Shown piece after piece: positions 5,019 through 6,424 of a stretch of 6,424 nt of DNA. A program made the position numbers and the translations under genes. The notes below the pieces were generated by a model, which saw only the letters and a program-made list of their open reading frames with translations, had not been told where the DNA came from and made no database searches. The stretch spans positions 1 to 6,424 of the forward strand of contig JAQICW010000341.1 in assembly GCA_027858355.1 (NCBI GenBank), written 5' to 3'. How positions within the stretch are numbered: the stretch's first letter is position 1; each line of letters starts with the position of its first letter. The DNA comes from Desulfobacula sp. Its GTDB lineage: Bacteria > Desulfobacterota > Desulfobacteria > Desulfobacterales > Desulfobacteraceae.

Positions 5019-6424
5019 ATGGAAACAAAAAGTCACATCATCATTGTATCCAACAGGTTGCCACTTATTTTAAAACAGTCTGATGATGGAAAAATAGAGG
5101 TGGGAAAAGGTGCTGGTGGACTGGTAACAGCAATGGCACCGGTACTACAGAACCGGAACGGCATCTGGATAGGCTGGCCTGGCTTTGTGCAAAAGACAGA
5201 TATTGATGACAATATGTTGCCGGCCCTGCAATCAGCAGCTTCTGGATATAGTGTTAAGCCTGTTATGCTTAACTCTGATGAGTTAAAGAATTATTACGAA
5301 GGTTTTTCCAATTCAATTATATGGCCACTTTTTCATGATTTTACTGATAAGTGCATTTTTCTATCTGAATACTGGGAAAGTTATCAAAAGGTTAATAAAA
5401 AATTTGCATTAATCGTGTGCCGGAATGCAGATGACCAGGATTTTATCTGGGTGCATGATTATCAATTAATACTTGTGGGGGCAGAGTTGCGCAAAATGCA
5501 CAAGAGGAACACGATTGGGTTTTTCCTGCATATCCCATTTCCGCCCATTGATACCTTTGCCCGATGCCCATGGCGTTTTGAACTCCTTTCCGCTATGTTG
5601 GAATATAACCTTCTTGGTTTCCACACAATTCAGGATAAACGTAATTTTATCGGGTGTCTCAAGAAAATAATTCAAGATGTGCAAATTGATGAAAAAGCAG
5701 AGATTGATGAGACGGTAAGTGAAGTAAGACTTGGTAACAGGGTCGTTCGCATCGGGGTTTTCCCCATCAGCATTGATTACAATGAATTTTTTCTCAAAGC
5801 CTGGGATAGTAATGTCTATAAAAGAGCAAAGGAAATGCGAAGCAATGCCCCTGATACTAAAATCTTACTGGGTGTTGATCGTCTGGATTATACCAAGGGC
5901 ATCCCGGAAAAGCTGAAAGCATTTCAAATGTTTTTAACACTATTTCCAAATTTCCATAAAAAGGCACATTTTATTCAACTTGTGGCCCCAAGCCGTCGAG
6001 AAATAACAGCTTATGCTGACCTGAAACTTAAGATAGAACAACTTGTGGGAGAGATTAACGGCATATTTGGTACAGATGACTGGCTCCCTGTCCAGTATAT
6101 GTTTCGAACTCTTGACAGAAATGAACTGATATCGCTTTACAGGACATGCGAGATTGCTTTTATTACGCCGTTAAAGGATGGTATGAATCTTATTGCCAAG
6201 GAATATTGCGCCTGCAATATTGATGAAAAAGGTGTTTTAATACTCAGTGAATTTGCCGGGGCTGCCCAGCAGTTTTACCAGGATGCAATTTTAGTAAATC
6301 CCCATGATATTGAAGGTATGGCCAAAGCGATTCACAGAGCATTTAATATGCCTTTGGAGGAAAGAAACCAGCGAATGCGCAATCTGCGGGAGATTGTTAA
6401 AAATAAAGATGTTTTCTGGTGGCT
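5019..6424 (+). CDS. otsA: OtsA, trehalose-6-phosphate synthase (GT20), 3'-truncated by window edge
   Basis: Cytoplasmic retaining glycosyltransferase that joins glucose from UDP-glucose (or another nucleotide sugar) to glucose 6-phosphate, giving trehalose 6-phosphate, usually for osmotic or stress protection. I translated 468 codons without a stop up to the right edge. Family landmarks are all present: SNRLP (11-15, Arg13), the glycine-rich GKGAGGLVTAM (29-39), WPLFHDF (102-108), WVHDYQL (144-150, Asp147), GFFLHIPFPP (167-176, His171), GVFPISID (246-253), GVDRLDYTKGIPEKL (285-299, Arg288 and Lys293 in the donor-phosphate site), and DGMNLIAKEY (387-396) near the nucleotide-sugar site, with Glu395. 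The E. coli enzyme is 474 residues, so almost the whole catalytic domain is seen. What follows, a normal end or a fused phosphatase domain, lies outside the window. It is probably in an operon with the HAD-GH65 gene 43 bases upstream. Confidence 0.97.
   Translation, partial: METKSHIIIVSNRLPLILKQSDDGKIEVGKGAGGLVTAMAPVLQNRNGIWIGWPGFVQKTDIDDNMLPALQSAASGYSVKPVMLNSDELKNYYEGFSNSIIWPLFHDFTDKCIFLSEYWESYQKVNKKFALIVCRNADDQDFIWVHDYQLILVGAELRKMHKRNTIGFFLHIPFPPIDTFARCPWRFELLSAMLEYNLLGFHTIQDKRNFIGCLKKIIQDVQIDEKAEIDETVSEVRLGNRVVRIGVFPISIDYNEFFLKAWDSNVYKRAKEMRSNAPDTKILLGVDRLDYTKGIPEKLKAFQMFLTLFPNFHKKAHFIQLVAPSRREITAYADLKLKIEQLVGEINGIFGTDDWLPVQYMFRTLDRNELISLYRTCEIAFITPLKDGMNLIAKEYCACNIDEKGVLILSEFAGAAQQFYQDAILVNPHDIEGMAKAIHRAFNMPLEERNQRMRNLREIVKNKDVFWW

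Noticed and set aside
5466..5684. Open frames on both strands (72 codons -, 65 codons + at 5473-5670) within otsA
   Set aside because: They overlap conserved GT20 motifs in the true frame and have no family features; they are shadow frames.
1..6424. CRISPR arrays, insertion sequences, tRNA or rRNA genes
   Set aside because: On reading both strands I saw no regularly spaced repeats, transposase-like frames, terminal inverted repeats with target duplications, or RNA gene signatures.

Overview
The window carries four protein-coding genes, all on the + strand, from a moderately AT-rich bacterial chromosome. Gene content (an Acr3-type arsenite exporter, a molybdenum-cofactor gene and a trehalose module) and the look of the proteins suggest an anaerobic deltaproteobacterium-like organism, perhaps Desulfobacterota. 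That placement is a low-confidence impression, because there is no rRNA or marker gene here to test it.

Left part (1-1500): the 3' end of acr3, cut by the window edge, encodes an arsenite efflux permease. It is followed by mobB, the GTP-binding MobB protein that assists molybdopterin-guanine-dinucleotide (MGD) cofactor assembly. Overlapping palindromes cover the acr3 stop codon and the start of the short gap before mobB. The unit ends in a GC-rich hairpin with a T-tract (about 1461-1498). mobB is visibly more AT-rich than acr3.

Middle spacer (1447-1780, 334 bases): no credible gene. It holds the terminator, one plausible but weak promoter, and three structured elements just upstream of the next gene: a 19-base quasi-palindrome, a 7-bp inverted repeat enclosing CTGAT repeats spaced 10-11 bases, and a 10-bp A/T hairpin next to the ribosome binding site.

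Right part (1781-6424): a likely trehalose operon. The first gene encodes a 1064-residue fusion of an N-terminal HAD domain of the beta-phosphoglucomutase type with a complete family GH65 alpha-glucoside phosphorylase/hydrolase. Forty-three bases later, with no terminator between, begins otsA, the GT20 trehalose-6-phosphate synthase, which runs off the right edge. OtsA would make trehalose 6-phosphate from a nucleotide-glucose and glucose 6-phosphate. The fusion would either dephosphorylate it (HAD as phosphatase) or break trehalose or trehalose 6-phosphate down through beta-glucose 1-phosphate and convert that to glucose 6-phosphate (HAD as mutase). No classical OtsB phosphatase is visible, so the role of the fusion is the main open question.
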